From NCBI GenBank assembly GCA_009711785.1, contig VENA01000034.1, forward strand, positions 1 through 64,000: 64,000 nucleotides of DNA, written 5' to 3'. Shown here piece by piece: positions 34,037-42,708 of the stretch (positions are counted from its first letter, which is position 1; the number at the start of each line of letters is the position of its first letter). The stretch is from Bacillota bacterium. GTDB lineage: Bacteria > Bacillota > Clostridia > Tissierellales > MES13. The position numbers and the translations under genes were made by a program. The notes beneath the pieces were generated by a model, which was not told where the DNA came from, did not search any database, and saw only the letters and a program-made list of their open reading frames with translations.

Positions 34037-34060
34037 ATATTAAATTTAAGGGGAGATTTA

Positions 34061-34819
34061 ATGGTAAATATAATTTTGATATTAATAACTGGTATGTGTG
34101 CAGGCTTTATGAATACCATAGGAGGGGGAGGTTCTTTATTAACTATTCCTATGCTAATATTTTTAGGCCTTCCTTCTGCGGTTGCAAATGGTACAAATAG
34201 AATTGCTTTAATGGTTCAAAATATAGTAGCAGTGACTAATTTTAAAAACAAAGGTTTTTTTAATCCAAAACTAAGCTTTATTTTAGCAATTCCTGCAGTA
34301 CTTGGATCCATTTTAGGAGCTAGATTTGCAATTAGTTTGTCAGAAGAAGTTTTTCAAAAGATATTAGCTATTGTAATGATTGTAGTTATGATTTTAATTG
34401 TAACCCGTCCTGAAAAGAAGTTTCTTAAAAAAGCTCAAGAAAATTTAAGTAAGTCCCGTTTAATTGTAGCAGTCTTTGCTTTTTTCTTAGTTGGTTTTTA
34501 TGGAGGCTTTATACAGGCCGGTGTTGGTTTTATAATTATCGTTACTTTGGCTTTAATTACAGGTATGAATCTTGTTAAAATTAATAGTCTCAAAGTTTTT
34601 ATAGTTGGCATCTATATGTTTTCTTCATTAATGGTCTTTATATTAAGTGGAAATATTGATGTATCTAAAGGATTAATACTATCTGTAGGTAATGGCTTAG
34701 GTGCATATATTGGAAGTAATTTTGCAGTGGCTAAAGGTGATAAGTGGATACGTAGAATATTATTATTAATAATCTTAGTAATGGCAGGAAAACTATTAGG
34801 GGTACATAAGTTATTTTAA
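34061..34819 (+). CDS. TauE/SafE (TSUP) family anion transporter
   Basis: A 252-residue membrane protein with about eight segments. The N-terminal GMCAGFMNTIGGGGSLLTIPMLIFLGLPSAVANGTN, in its two conserved parts, is typical of the family, and the second half repeats it as FYGGFIQAGVGFIIIVTLALITGMN. TSUP proteins move sulfite, sulfoacetate and other small organosulfur anions; the substrate here is unknown. A strong terminator follows at 34819-34866. GGGGAG precedes the start. Confidence 0.88.
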   Translation: MVNIILILITGMCAGFMNTIGGGGSLLTIPMLIFLGLPSAVANGTNRIALMVQNIVAVTNFKNKGFFNPKLSFILAIPAVLGSILGARFAISLSEEVFQKILAIVMIVVMILIVTRPEKKFLKKAQENLSKSRLIVAVFAFFLVGFYGGFIQAGVGFIIIVTLALITGMNLVKINSLKVFIVGIYMFSSLMVFILSGNIDVSKGLILSVGNGLGAYIGSNFAVAKGDKWIRRILLLIILVMAGKLLGVHKLF

Positions 34820-34866
34820 ATACAAACAGGGTATGTGAAAAATACATACTCTGTTTGTATTTTTTG
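34819..34866 (+). terminator. Terminator after the TauE-like gene
   Basis: An 18-base arm (34819-34836) pairs with 34844-34861 with one mismatch across a seven-base loop and runs into five or more T residues. Confidence 0.88.
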
Positions 34867-34917
34867 TAAATATAATGTAAAATTTACATATGCTTAGTAA
34901 TATAGTCCTATATTGGG

Positions 34918-35208
34918 GTGATATTTATTAATAATTATGTAACTAAAAAACAAATTCATGAAATTATTAAAAGGTTACAAGTATTAGATAATATAAAGGT
35001 GAATATAAACAATGAAACTATAAAAATAAAGGAATTAAATAAACTAAATAAGTTTAATATTACTAAAGAAACCATCGGACTATTGCTTAAATCTAATATT
35101 AAATCACTAAAAATATATAATACTGATAAACTTAATACTCTTTTAGTTATTGATAATAATAAAAATAATACGGATATTTATATCAAAATTGAAAAAATAC
35201 CTAACTAG
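34918..35208 (+). CDS. Hypothetical 96-residue protein
   Basis: I do not recognise this protein. It is rich in Asn, Lys and Ile, lacks membrane segments, and seems to hold a helix (KKQIHEIIKRLQVLDNIKV) followed by two or three strands. The frame opens with a GTG at 34918 inside a GGGGTGAT that looks like a ribosome binding site, so the real start, possibly a rare ATT a few codons on, is uncertain. Its end overlaps the convergent Dph6-like gene by four bases. Confidence 0.45.
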   Translation: MIFINNYVTKKQIHEIIKRLQVLDNIKVNINNETIKIKELNKLNKFNITKETIGLLLKSNIKSLKIYNTDKLNTLLVIDNNKNNTDIYIKIEKIPN

Positions 35209-35867
35209 GTTAACTTTACATCTAAAAACCAGTACCCATTACTTAATATACTTTTTCCTTCCTTTAATTTTAAAGGATAAGAAAATATAGGTCCATCATA
35301 TACGACTGTATGAAACTCTCCTTCTTCTCCACAGGGATCTATACCTATACTTTCTAACTCATTAATAAGTTTATAATCCAAAGTTTTTCCTAAATATTTT
35401 TTATCCATTAAACTTTTCTTTAATGAAACAATCTTTGCTTTAAATCCTAAATCAACAAATTCCTTTAAAAGCTTTTTTCTTTCTTCCTTCCATAATGGAT
35501 GATAGGGAAGTATTTTAGTAACACTTAAAGTATTTTCAACCCATTTTAAGTGATCTATAATATCTATATCTCCAAATACTCCAATTTCAATATCTTCATC
35601 TTCCATTTTTTTTATATTTTCAATAAAAACTCTTTCATAATTATTCCAACTTGCTTTCCCTATAATTAGTTCTGTTTCTATTGACTTTGCCTGTTCTTTT
35701 AAAACTTTTAACTGAAGTCCATGGGACCTTGACCTTTTACCTTCCTCAGTAAACATTGTAAATAGATACTTTAAATTAGCGCCTCTTTCAAGGGCTTTAT
35801 ATAAAGATAAACATGAATCTTTACCTCCACTAAAAGAACAAAATATAGATTTATTCGATATATCCAT
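35205..35867 (-). CDS. Dph6-like ATP-binding amidoligase family protein
   Basis: A 220-residue PP-loop ATPase. The ATP pyrophosphatase loop SFSGGKDSCLSLYKAL is at about residues 12-27, and the C-terminal part has the family's GIDPCGEEGEFHT motif followed by FSYPL. Eukaryotic and archaeal members are diphthine-ammonia ligases; bacteria have no diphthamide, so the bacterial substrate is unknown. An AMP-forming amide synthesis is the expected chemistry. It diverges from the hydrogenase maturation operon, with a Rex-like site between them. Confidence 0.83.
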   Translation of the reverse strand: MDISNKSIFCSFSGGKDSCLSLYKALERGANLKYLFTMFTEEGKRSRSHGLQLKVLKEQAKSIETELIIGKASWNNYERVFIENIKKMEDEDIEIGVFGDIDIIDHLKWVENTLSVTKILPYHPLWKEERKKLLKEFVDLGFKAKIVSLKKSLMDKKYLGKTLDYKLINELESIGIDPCGEEGEFHTVVYDGPIFSYPLKLKEGKSILSNGYWFLDVKLT

Positions 35868-35932
35868 AATACAACTCCTTTTTATTTTATTACTTTAGAT
35901 AATATTATATTTAAGTAGACATATCAAATTTA

Positions 35933-35954
35933 ATTTGTTATAATTATAACAAAT
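35933..35954. promoter_or_regulatory. Rex-like operator before the hydrogenase maturation operon
   Basis: A perfect 22-bp palindrome whose inner 18 bases, TTGTTATAATTATAACAA, match the clostridial Rex consensus TTGTTAAnnnnTTAACAA at every defined position but the two central ones. It lies 22 bases before the TATAAT at 35977-35982. Rex senses NADH/NAD and often controls hydrogenase genes. Confidence 0.65.
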
Positions 35955-35976
35955 CCATTATATTGGTATTTTCCGA

Positions 35977-36106
35977 TATAATAGATAGAAAAAACTATAA
36001 CCTAATTACAAGGAATAATCCGAGTAAAAGGGGAAGGTAAATAGATTAAAAATAACTTAGGATATCTATGTCTAATGACCTTCCGTCTTTTGCGGAAGTT
36101 TTTTTA
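35977..36106 (+). promoter_or_regulatory. Leader with promoter and attenuator-like terminator, upstream of hydG
   Basis: TATAAT at 35977-35982 is the likely -10 box. The leader then holds an intrinsic terminator: CTTCCG (36080-36085) pairs with CGGAAG (36093-36098), followed by T7. Upstream GGAAGGT (36032-36038) can instead pair with ACCTTCC (36078-36084), helped by ATAGAT / ATCTAT inside, and this destroys the terminator stem. A third pairing, CCTAA with TTAGG, is possible. This layout is that of a riboswitch or protein-controlled attenuator. No known riboswitch class is recognised. Confidence 0.6.
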
Positions 36107-36130
36107 TTGCTTAAATTAAGGAGGTTTAAT

Positions 36131-36373
36131 ATGAATAGAATTGGAATAGTAGGCATTGTAGTTGAAGAAATAGAAAATGCCGATAAAGTAAACTCTATTT
36201 TACATGATTTTTCAAAAATAATAGTTGGAAGAATGGGGATTCCATATAGAGAAAGAGAACTTTCTGTTATTTCTTTAATTGTAGATGGAACCTCCGATGA
36301 AATTAGTGCAATGACAGGTAAACTTGGAAAGATTAGTGGTATTAAAGTGAAATCCGCTTTAACTAAAAAATAA
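36131..36373 (+). CDS. TM1266-type iron-only hydrogenase system regulator
   Basis: An 80-residue ACT/NikR-like domain protein of the TM1266 family, a putative regulator linked to [FeFe]-hydrogenase maturation genes. It begins MNRIGIVGIVVEEIENADKVN and has RMGIPYRERELSVISLIVDG. The frame is open from an ATG at 36068, but that codon lies in the attenuator stem, while 36131 has GGAGG six bases upstream; I use 36131. It is the first gene of the hydG-hydF operon. Confidence 0.88.
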   Translation: MNRIGIVGIVVEEIENADKVNSILHDFSKIIVGRMGIPYRERELSVISLIVDGTSDEISAMTGKLGKISGIKVKSALTKK

Positions 36374-36395
36374 TTAATTTTAGGGAGGTCATTAG

Positions 36396-37808
36396 ATGAA
36401 GTATAATGCAGAAGATTTTATTGTTGATTCTGAAATAAAAAAGTCAATGAATTATGGAAAAAATAAAGCTAATGATAAAGGGTATGTAGAAAGTATTTTA
36501 AAGAAAGCTAAAAAGGCTAAGGGGCTTACCCATAGAGAAGCAGCAGTTTTGTTAAATGTTAATAATGATGATATATTAGATGAAATATATAAAACAGCAA
36601 GACACATAAAAGAAAGTATATATGGTAAAAGAATTGTACTATTTGCTCCATTGTATGTAAGTAATTATTGTGTTAATAACTGTAAATACTGTGGTTATAA
36701 ACATAGTAATAAAAACTTTAAAAGAAAAAAATTAAACATGGAAGAATTAAAAGAAGAAGTTAAAATTTTAGAATCCTTAGGTCATAAAAGACTTGCTTTA
36801 GAAGCTGGCGAGGATCCTAAAAATTGTGATTTAGATTATATTATAGAATGTATTAAAAATATATACTCAATAAAATCTGATAATGGCAGTATTAGAAGGA
36901 TAAATGTAAATATAGCAGCTACAACAGTGGATAATTACAAAAGATTAAAAGAAACAGATATAGGAACTTATATACTTTTCCAAGAATCATATCATAAAAA
37001 AACCTATGAAACTATGCATCCTGAAGGACCTAAACACGATTATAATTGGCATACTACTGCAATGGATAGAGCCTTTGAGGCAGGCATAGATGATGTTGGT
37101 ATAGGTGTATTATATGGTTTATATGATTATAAGTATGAAACAATAGCAATGCTAATGCATGCTGAACACTTAGATAAAACCTATGGTGTTGGTCCCCATA
37201 CTATTTCAGTACCACGTATTAGAGAAGCTTTAGGGGTAGATATTAATAAATACCCGCATTTAGTTAGTGATTCTGAATTTAAAAAGATCGTTGCAATTCT
37301 AAGATTAGCAGTACCATATACAGGAATGATTCTTTCAACTAGAGAAGCTCCTGATTTTAGAGCTGAAGTTCTAAGAGTTGGAATATCTCAAATTAGTGCA
37401 GGTTCTTGTACAGGTGTTGGTGGTTATTATAAAGAGCATAGTAACCCTAAAGATATGGATAAACCACAATTTGAAGTTGAAGATCATAGATCTCCTATGG
37501 AAATACTAAAAGGTTTATGTAAATCAGATTATATACCAAGTTACTGTACAGCATGTTATAGAGAAGGAAGAACTGGAGAAAGATTTATGCCCCTTGCAAA
37601 AAATGGTCAAATTCACAATGTATGTCTTCCTAATGCAATATTAACCTTTAAAGAGTTTTTATTAGATTATGCCGATGATGAATTAAAGAAAATAGGTGAA
37701 GATACAATAAATAAAGCTTTAGATAATATACCTAAAGAATCAGCTAAAAAAGCTACTATAAAAGGTTTAAAGGAAATGGAAGAAGGTAAAAGAGACTTAA
37801 GATTCTAG
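36396..37808 (+). CDS. hydG: [FeFe]-hydrogenase maturase HydG
   Basis: A 470-residue radical SAM tyrosine lyase that makes the CO and CN ligands of the H-cluster. The SAM cluster motif CVNNCKYC has C92, C96 and C99 (CX3CX2C), and the C-terminal cluster motif CTACYREGRTGERFM is present, as in true HydG and unlike ThiH. It is complete in length. It is followed 13 bases later by hydF. The third maturase, HydE, is not in this window. Confidence 0.96.
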   Translation: MKYNAEDFIVDSEIKKSMNYGKNKANDKGYVESILKKAKKAKGLTHREAAVLLNVNNDDILDEIYKTARHIKESIYGKRIVLFAPLYVSNYCVNNCKYCGYKHSNKNFKRKKLNMEELKEEVKILESLGHKRLALEAGEDPKNCDLDYIIECIKNIYSIKSDNGSIRRINVNIAATTVDNYKRLKETDIGTYILFQESYHKKTYETMHPEGPKHDYNWHTTAMDRAFEAGIDDVGIGVLYGLYDYKYETIAMLMHAEHLDKTYGVGPHTISVPRIREALGVDINKYPHLVSDSEFKKIVAILRLAVPYTGMILSTREAPDFRAEVLRVGISQISAGSCTGVGGYYKEHSNPKDMDKPQFEVEDHRSPMEILKGLCKSDYIPSYCTACYREGRTGERFMPLAKNGQIHNVCLPNAILTFKEFLLDYADDELKKIGEDTINKALDNIPKESAKKATIKGLKEMEEGKRDLRF

Positions 37809-37821
37809 AAAGGAGCTAAAT

Positions 37822-39006
37822 ATGATAAATACACCTAAATCTAATAGAATGCATATAGCTATATTTGGTAAAAGAAATTCAGGTAAATCTACTTTAATTA
37901 ATGCTATTACAGGACATAATATTGCTTTAGTCTCTGATTTAGCCGGTACAACAACAGATCCTGTTTATAAAGCAATGGAACTATTACCTATAGGGCCTGT
38001 TGTAATTATAGACACTGCAGGTCTTGATGATGAAGGTTCAATTGGTGAATTAAGAATAAAGAAAACTAAGGAAGTTATGGATAAAACAGACTTAGCATTA
38101 TTATTATTTGATGATAATAAAAATATTTCCCTGGAAAAACAGTGGTATGATGAACTTAAAAATAGAGAAATTCCAATGATAGGAGTTATAAACAAAATAG
38201 ATGTAAATAATGGTGATACAAGCCATATTACTGATGCTTTTGATATACCTTTTGTTAAAGTTAGTGCTAAGGATAAACTTAATATAGGTAAACTTAAAGA
38301 AGCAATTCAATTAAATGCCCCTTCAGATTTTGAAAGAAATGTAATTGTAGGAGATATACTTAAACCTAAAGATACAGTAGTTTTAGTTGCTCCTCAGGAT
38401 ATTCAAGCTCCAAAGGGAAGATTAATATTACCCCAAGTACAAACAATGAGAGATATCTTAGATCATGATGCTATGTCTCTAACTGTAAAGGGATCTGAAC
38501 TAGAAAATATATTAAATACTTTAAATAAAAAGCCAGATCTTGTCATTACTGATTCACAAATATTTAAATATGTTAATGACACTTTACCTAAAGATGTAAC
38601 ATTAACTTCATTTTCTATACTTATGTCAAGATATAAGGGTGATTTAAATACTGTAATAAAAGGAGCTAAACATATAGATAAACTTAAAGATGGAGATAAG
38701 GTTTTAATTGCAGAATCATGTACACATCATCCTCTAAAGGGTGATATAGGTAGAGAGAAACTTCCTAAGTGGCTACAAGAACGAAATGATATAACTCTTG
38801 ATATAACAATTAATGCAGGTTCTGATTTTCCTAAAGATTTAAGCAAATATAGTTTGATAGTACATTGCGGGGCTTGTATGTTTAATAGAAAGCAAATGAT
38901 GACAAGGATAATTAGAGCTCAAAGTCAAGGAGTGCCTATTACTAACTATGGAATAGCTATAGCTTATATGAATGGTATCCTTAAAAGAGTTACTGAAATG
39001 TTCTAG
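37822..39006 (+). CDS. hydF: [FeFe]-hydrogenase maturation GTPase HydF
   Basis: A 394-residue GTPase and scaffold for the 2Fe subcluster. Its N-terminal G domain has GKRNSGKSTLINAI (G1), DLAGTTTDP, DTAG and NKID (G4). The C-terminal domain keeps the cluster ligands in ESCTHHPL and HCGACM. Together with HydG it serves the hydrogenase encoded at 50738-55273 on the other strand. A terminator with eight T residues follows at 39005. Confidence 0.96.
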   Translation: MINTPKSNRMHIAIFGKRNSGKSTLINAITGHNIALVSDLAGTTTDPVYKAMELLPIGPVVIIDTAGLDDEGSIGELRIKKTKEVMDKTDLALLLFDDNKNISLEKQWYDELKNREIPMIGVINKIDVNNGDTSHITDAFDIPFVKVSAKDKLNIGKLKEAIQLNAPSDFERNVIVGDILKPKDTVVLVAPQDIQAPKGRLILPQVQTMRDILDHDAMSLTVKGSELENILNTLNKKPDLVITDSQIFKYVNDTLPKDVTLTSFSILMSRYKGDLNTVIKGAKHIDKLKDGDKVLIAESCTHHPLKGDIGREKLPKWLQERNDITLDITINAGSDFPKDLSKYSLIVHCGACMFNRKQMMTRIIRAQSQGVPITNYGIAIAYMNGILKRVTEMF

Positions 39007-39032
39007 ATGGTCTTTTAAGGCCATCTTTTTTT
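39005..39032 (+). terminator. Terminator after hydF
   Basis: AGATGGTC pairs with GGCCATCT across TTTTAA, then seven T residues. The hairpin begins within the hydF stop region. Confidence 0.88.
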
Positions 39033-39179
39033 GTTAAAAAATAAATTTTCAGAATATTTAGTAAACTGCTTTAAATTAATCTTATTAAATGATATAATCA
39101 TATTAACAAATACTATAGTATCGTCTCTAGAGATTGTGTTTTATTTTTCTCCTAAAAAAATATAAAAGGAGGCATTATT

Positions 39180-39443
39180 ATGACAAAATATACAATTTCT
39201 ATTCAATCGGGCCTTGGTGAAATTGAAAACTTACTTAAAAAAGAAGGTTATGAAGTTTGTAAAATGGGAAAATGCAATAAAAATGAAAATATTTCAATAA
39301 TTGATGTTTGTGACTCAGAATATGAAGAATTAGAATCAACATCATGTAGAATTGATGGTAGGAATAAACGATTAGTAATAAATGCAGCAGATTATACCCC
39401 AGAAGAGATTTTAAATCTTATAAAAAATAATAGATGTTCATAG
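39180..39443 (+). CDS. Second YkuS-like (UPF0180) small protein
   Basis: An 87-residue protein of the same family as 859-1122. It opens with IQSGLGEIENLLKKEGYEVCKM and has VINAADYTPEEILNLIKNN. Unlike the first it has five cysteines (CKMGKC, VCD, SCRI, RCS), which could bind metal. An AGGAGG ribosome binding site is present. Function unknown. A terminator hairpin (GGGAGCC / GGCTCTC) follows at 39443-39460. Confidence 0.75.
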   Translation: MTKYTISIQSGLGEIENLLKKEGYEVCKMGKCNKNENISIIDVCDSEYEELESTSCRIDGRNKRLVINAADYTPEEILNLIKNNRCS

Positions 39444-39475
39444 GGAGCCAAAAGGCTCTCTTTATTTATTTTTTA
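39443..39475 (+). terminator. Terminator after the second YkuS-like gene
   Basis: GGGAGCC pairs with GGCTCTC across AAAA, then a T-rich run (TTTATTTATTTTTT). It overlaps the last codon and stop of the gene. Confidence 0.8.
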
Positions 39476-39640
39476 ACAAATTCACTAATCCTTTCAACTA
39501 ACTCATCTGATAGTGGTATATTAGGATCACTATATGATTTTTTATTTTCTATATCAAATACTTTCTTTAAAACATGATTCATATTTTTAATTACTTTATA
39601 TTATCCTAATGAATGTGTTTCCTCTGCTTTTATACTTATT
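39466..39640 (-). pseudogene. Remnant of an alpha/beta-hydrolase gene
   Basis: Read on the minus strand the last 38 codons (39582-39466) give MNHVLKKVFDIENKKS... ending DELVERISEFVKK, and the codons before them add VIKN. The NMNHVLK block carrying the catalytic His and the PLSDELV end are typical of alpha/beta hydrolases. Upstream the frame meets a TAA after THSLG and another a few codons earlier, and no N-terminal half is visible. It fills most of the 309 bases between 39443 and 39753, which hold nothing else but the terminator. Confidence 0.55.
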
Positions 39641-39752
39641 TTTTACTTATAGCTTCATTTATCTTACTTTCCTTTATTTAAAAACTTATAAACATTATTA
39701 AAATACACCCTATAAAAATTATTATATGTTTTTTTAACCATATTTTCACTTC

Positions 39753-40520
39753 TTAATTAATTTCAATTCTTTTTAATCTCTCTATTGTTATCACTGTAAT
39801 AATTACAATATAGATTAAAGTCCATAGAATTGAAATTATTAATGTACTATCAAATATGACATTAAAATTATTTGCTTGTTTAATTAAATAAAATGGTAGA
39901 TACGTACTTAATATTTTAATATTCATAATTAAAGGCATTGTATATATTATTAAAATACTAAGTAAAGCTGCTATTATTCCCTTTTTAAAAAGGCTACTTA
40001 GAAGATATATTAAACTTATAACAAATAAAAGGTATATTGAATATAATAAACAACTTTTCATTACACTGCTAAAGCTTACTAAATCTTTTGGAAATAAAAT
40101 TTGAGAATAATAATAGTTAATTATAAATCCAACAAAAGTAAAGGATGTTATTATCAGACTATATACTAATGTTTTTGCAATTACTAATCCTTCTAGATTT
40201 AATCCTTTCGTAAGTGGAATAACAATATTCTTATCTTTGATTTCATCTGTTATAACCCCCATTAATGTTAATGCTATAACTATATTAGCAATATTGTATA
40301 TATCATTCATATAATTTGTTATTGAAAATCTGTGGTTTATGTTCATAAATTGTGATATATCAACTCCTTGCGTCTGTCCTTTTAATATTTCAGGGAGCAA
40401 TTTTAGCATTATAGGATCTAAAATTGCAAATAGGATTATCCCTATTGCAAGGATTAAAAACTTATAATTTCTAATCCCCTCAATTAATTCTTTTTTAAAA
40501 TAAGCCTTATAACTACTCAT
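39753..40520 (-). CDS. ABC-2 type permease (YxlG-like)
   Basis: A 255-residue membrane protein with about six segments, of the ABC-2 permease family. It begins MSSYKAYFKKELIEGIRNYKFLILAIGIILFAILDP in two recognisable blocks and has IMGVITDEIKDKNIVIPLTKGL-like features around residue 95, as in Bacillus YxlG. It overlaps the ATPase gene by eight bases. Since that ATPase has an in-frame stop, the transporter may not work. Substrate unknown. Confidence 0.8.
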   Translation of the reverse strand: MSSYKAYFKKELIEGIRNYKFLILAIGIILFAILDPIMLKLLPEILKGQTQGVDISQFMNINHRFSITNYMNDIYNIANIVIALTLMGVITDEIKDKNIVIPLTKGLNLEGLVIAKTLVYSLIITSFTFVGFIINYYYSQILFPKDLVSFSSVMKSCLLYSIYLLFVISLIYLLSSLFKKGIIAALLSILIIYTMPLIMNIKILSTYLPFYLIKQANNFNVIFDSTLIISILWTLIYIVIITVITIERLKRIEIN

Positions 40521-41433
40521 TATTATTAACCACCTTTATAAATATCTCTTCTAATTTACTTTTACGAATTTTATAAGATAATACAGTGTTTTCTATATTA
40601 GAAATGATATTTAATAATTTTCTATCAGCTTTAAATCTATCCTTTACATAAATACTCATCTTTTTATTATTGGTTTTTACTTTATCTATCCACTCATACT
40701 CATTAAGATGGTCATTTAAATCTTCACAGTTATTAGAAAATTCGATATCATAAACAGGTAGTATATATTTATTTTTAAGTTTTTCTAAACTATCTTCTAA
40801 AACTATATTTCCTTCATTTAAGATACCTATCCTATTACAAATTCTCTCTACATCACTTAAAATATGGGTTGATAAAAATATAGTTATTCCTAAAGATTTT
40901 AATGATTCTATTATTTTAATAACATCCTTTCTTCCCTCAGGATCTAATGCTGAAGATGGTTCATCTAAAAATAAAATCTCAGGATCATTAATGAGCGATA
41001 CTGCTATTCCAAGTCTTTGTCTCATCCCCCTAGAATATCCTCCTATTTTTCTTTTGCTAGCTTTATTTAATTTAACTAACTCTAATAAGTTATTTATTTC
41101 CTTACTTGTTTCTAATTTATTTAACCCTTTAATTTCACATATGAATTATAAATATTCTCTACCTGTCATATAAGGGTAAAACTTTGGATCTTCAGGTAAA
41201 TAACCTATTATTTTAATAATTTTTTTATACTCTTTTTTCATATCAAACCCTGCTATTGTTATATCTCCTGAATTATATTTAATTAATCCTGTTAATATAT
41301 TCATAGTAGTTGATTTCCCTGCACCATTATGACCTAAAAATCCATATATTTCTCCCTTTGATATCTCAAAATCTATGCCTTTGAGAACCTCTTGGTCTTT
41401 ATAGCTTTTTTTCAAGTTTTTAACTTTTATCAT
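40513..41433 (-). pseudogene. ABC transporter ATPase (YxlF-like) with an in-frame stop
   Basis: From an ATG at 41433 (GGGAGG upstream) the frame encodes a YxlF-like ATPase with GHNGAGKSTTMNIL (Walker A), but TAA at 41146-41148 stops it after TGREYL. The same frame continues without shift as FICEIKGLNK ... GGYSRGMRQRLGIA (signature) and LFLDEPSSALDPEG (Walker B). A single base change would repair it. The intact second half could still be made from the ATG at 41025 but would lack Walker A. It is either a recent nonsense mutation or a sequence error. Confidence 0.8.
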
Positions 41434-41638
41434 AATTTCTTCTCCTCCCAAATAATAGAAAAGATATCGGTCCAAATGTCGATAACAAAACAATAATAAT
41501 AAGCCAAATTGGTATTGATAAATTTCTTACTCCTTCTTTAATCATTTTAACTATACAAAACACCTTAAAAATTAACTCAAATATTATTAGAGGTGCAAAT
41601 AATTTTAATAACTCAAAAGTTGTAAATCCTTCTAACAT
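41420..41638 (-). CDS. PLDc_N domain membrane protein (YxlE-like)
   Basis: About 72 residues with two membrane segments (about 10-30 and 42-62) and a final GRRRNYDKS. The WLIIIVLLSTFGPISFLLFGRR segment is the PLDc_N signature. In Bacillus the order yxlE-yxlF-yxlG follows the sigma factor gene sigY; here the order is the same but no sigma factor gene is present. I prefer the ATG at 41638, nine bases after AGGAG. Its end overlaps the ATPase gene by 14 bases. Confidence 0.75.
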   Translation of the reverse strand: MLEGFTTFELLKLFAPLIIFELIFKVFCIVKMIKEGVRNLSIPIWLIIIVLLSTFGPISFLLFGRRRNYDKS

Positions 41639-41746
41639 TTTTATCATCTCCTTTTTATTTTCATTAATATAACGGATGATTTTAAAAAAAGTTCAAATCT
41701 TTTCGATTTGAACTAATAAGTATAAAAAATATTTTATTTTACATGA

Positions 41747-41777
41747 AAAAAGGACTTTGTTTTCACAAAGTCCTCTT
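41747..41777 (-). terminator. Terminator of the fdh-fchA gene group
   Basis: On the minus strand AGGACTTTG pairs with CAAAGTCCT and runs into six T residues. A second inverted repeat, CTTATAATTTAAATA (41788-41802) with its partner at 41813-41828 (one bulge), lies between it and the fchA stop. Confidence 0.8.
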
Positions 41778-41859
41778 TCCTTAATATCTTATAATTTAAA
41801 TAGACGTTTGCATATTTAAAATTATAAGAAGGATATATATGGGTTTTACATTTAAGGGC

Positions 41860-42498
41860 TTATCCTAAATCTGAATAAACTAATTCTAAAACTTCTTCTT
41901 TTAGCTTTTTACCTTCATTCATTATTTCTTTACATTCACTATCTATTTTTTCTACATACTCTTTATCTTTAATACTACCAAGATTTATTTTTACATTAAA
42001 TAAAGCTCCTTCTAGACCTGAATATGCCATTAATGCACCTACACCTACATCGGTTATCGCATTTTTATTACCATATTCAGCAAATACCTTTTGTAACTTA
42101 AGTACATTTAAACATTGATTTGCTGTATCTAAAGGTACTTCTAGAGCCTTTTTAAAGCCTTTTTGTATAGCCTCACTTCTTTTATTTTTCTGTTCTTCAG
42201 TATCCTTAGGCATTTTAAATGCTTGCATAACAGAATCAAAAGCATTAGTATCTTCATCTACTAATTCATTTAATTTAGTTACTAGCTTTTGTACTTTTTC
42301 AAAATTTTCATCTATTTTAACTTTCTTATCATCATCTAAAGATTCATAAGCTTTTTTTCCTATGGTTAAATTTCCAACCATACTGATTAAAGCTGCTCCC
42401 ATACTTCCTGCTAAAGCAGAAACACTTCCACCGCCAGGTGCAGGACTTTTACTTGCAGTTTCTTCTATAAAACCTTTAACCTTCTTTTCAATCAACAT
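41860..42498 (-). CDS. fchA: Formimino-THF cyclodeaminase
   Basis: A 212-residue helical protein of the FtcD C-terminal (FTCD_C) family. It begins with KVKGFIEETASKSPAPGGGSVSALAGSMGAALISMVGNLT, in which SPAPGGGSVSA is the folate-binding signature, and has VDEDTNAFD. It converts 5-formimino-THF to 5,10-methenyl-THF and ammonia. It completes the path from the formiminotransferase (28515-29426), though the gene sits 12 kb away beside the formate genes. GGGAGG precedes the start. Confidence 0.94.
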   Translation of the reverse strand: MLIEKKVKGFIEETASKSPAPGGGSVSALAGSMGAALISMVGNLTIGKKAYESLDDDKKVKIDENFEKVQKLVTKLNELVDEDTNAFDSVMQAFKMPKDTEEQKNKRSEAIQKGFKKALEVPLDTANQCLNVLKLQKVFAEYGNKNAITDVGVGALMAYSGLEGALFNVKINLGSIKDKEYVEKIDSECKEIMNEGKKLKEEVLELVYSDLG

Positions 42499-42708
42499 TT
42501 TAAAACCTCCCGTATCATCTTCATTGTCTAATTATAATTTATCATAAGTACTTTTTTTAGTCTATGTGAATTTTACACAATACTCGAGATATTTCTTGAA
42601 ATTATATACACATTTAATTATAAAGTTTTTTAAAATTGTTTACACTAATGCTAAATACTTGACTTTAAAGATTTATTAAAAATATACAAATAGGTATAAA
42701 TTAATAAT

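Noticed and set aside
36068-36130. Longer N-terminus for the TM1266-like protein
   Set aside because: The upstream ATG has no ribosome binding site, and the extra codons are the bases of the attenuator stem and T-run.
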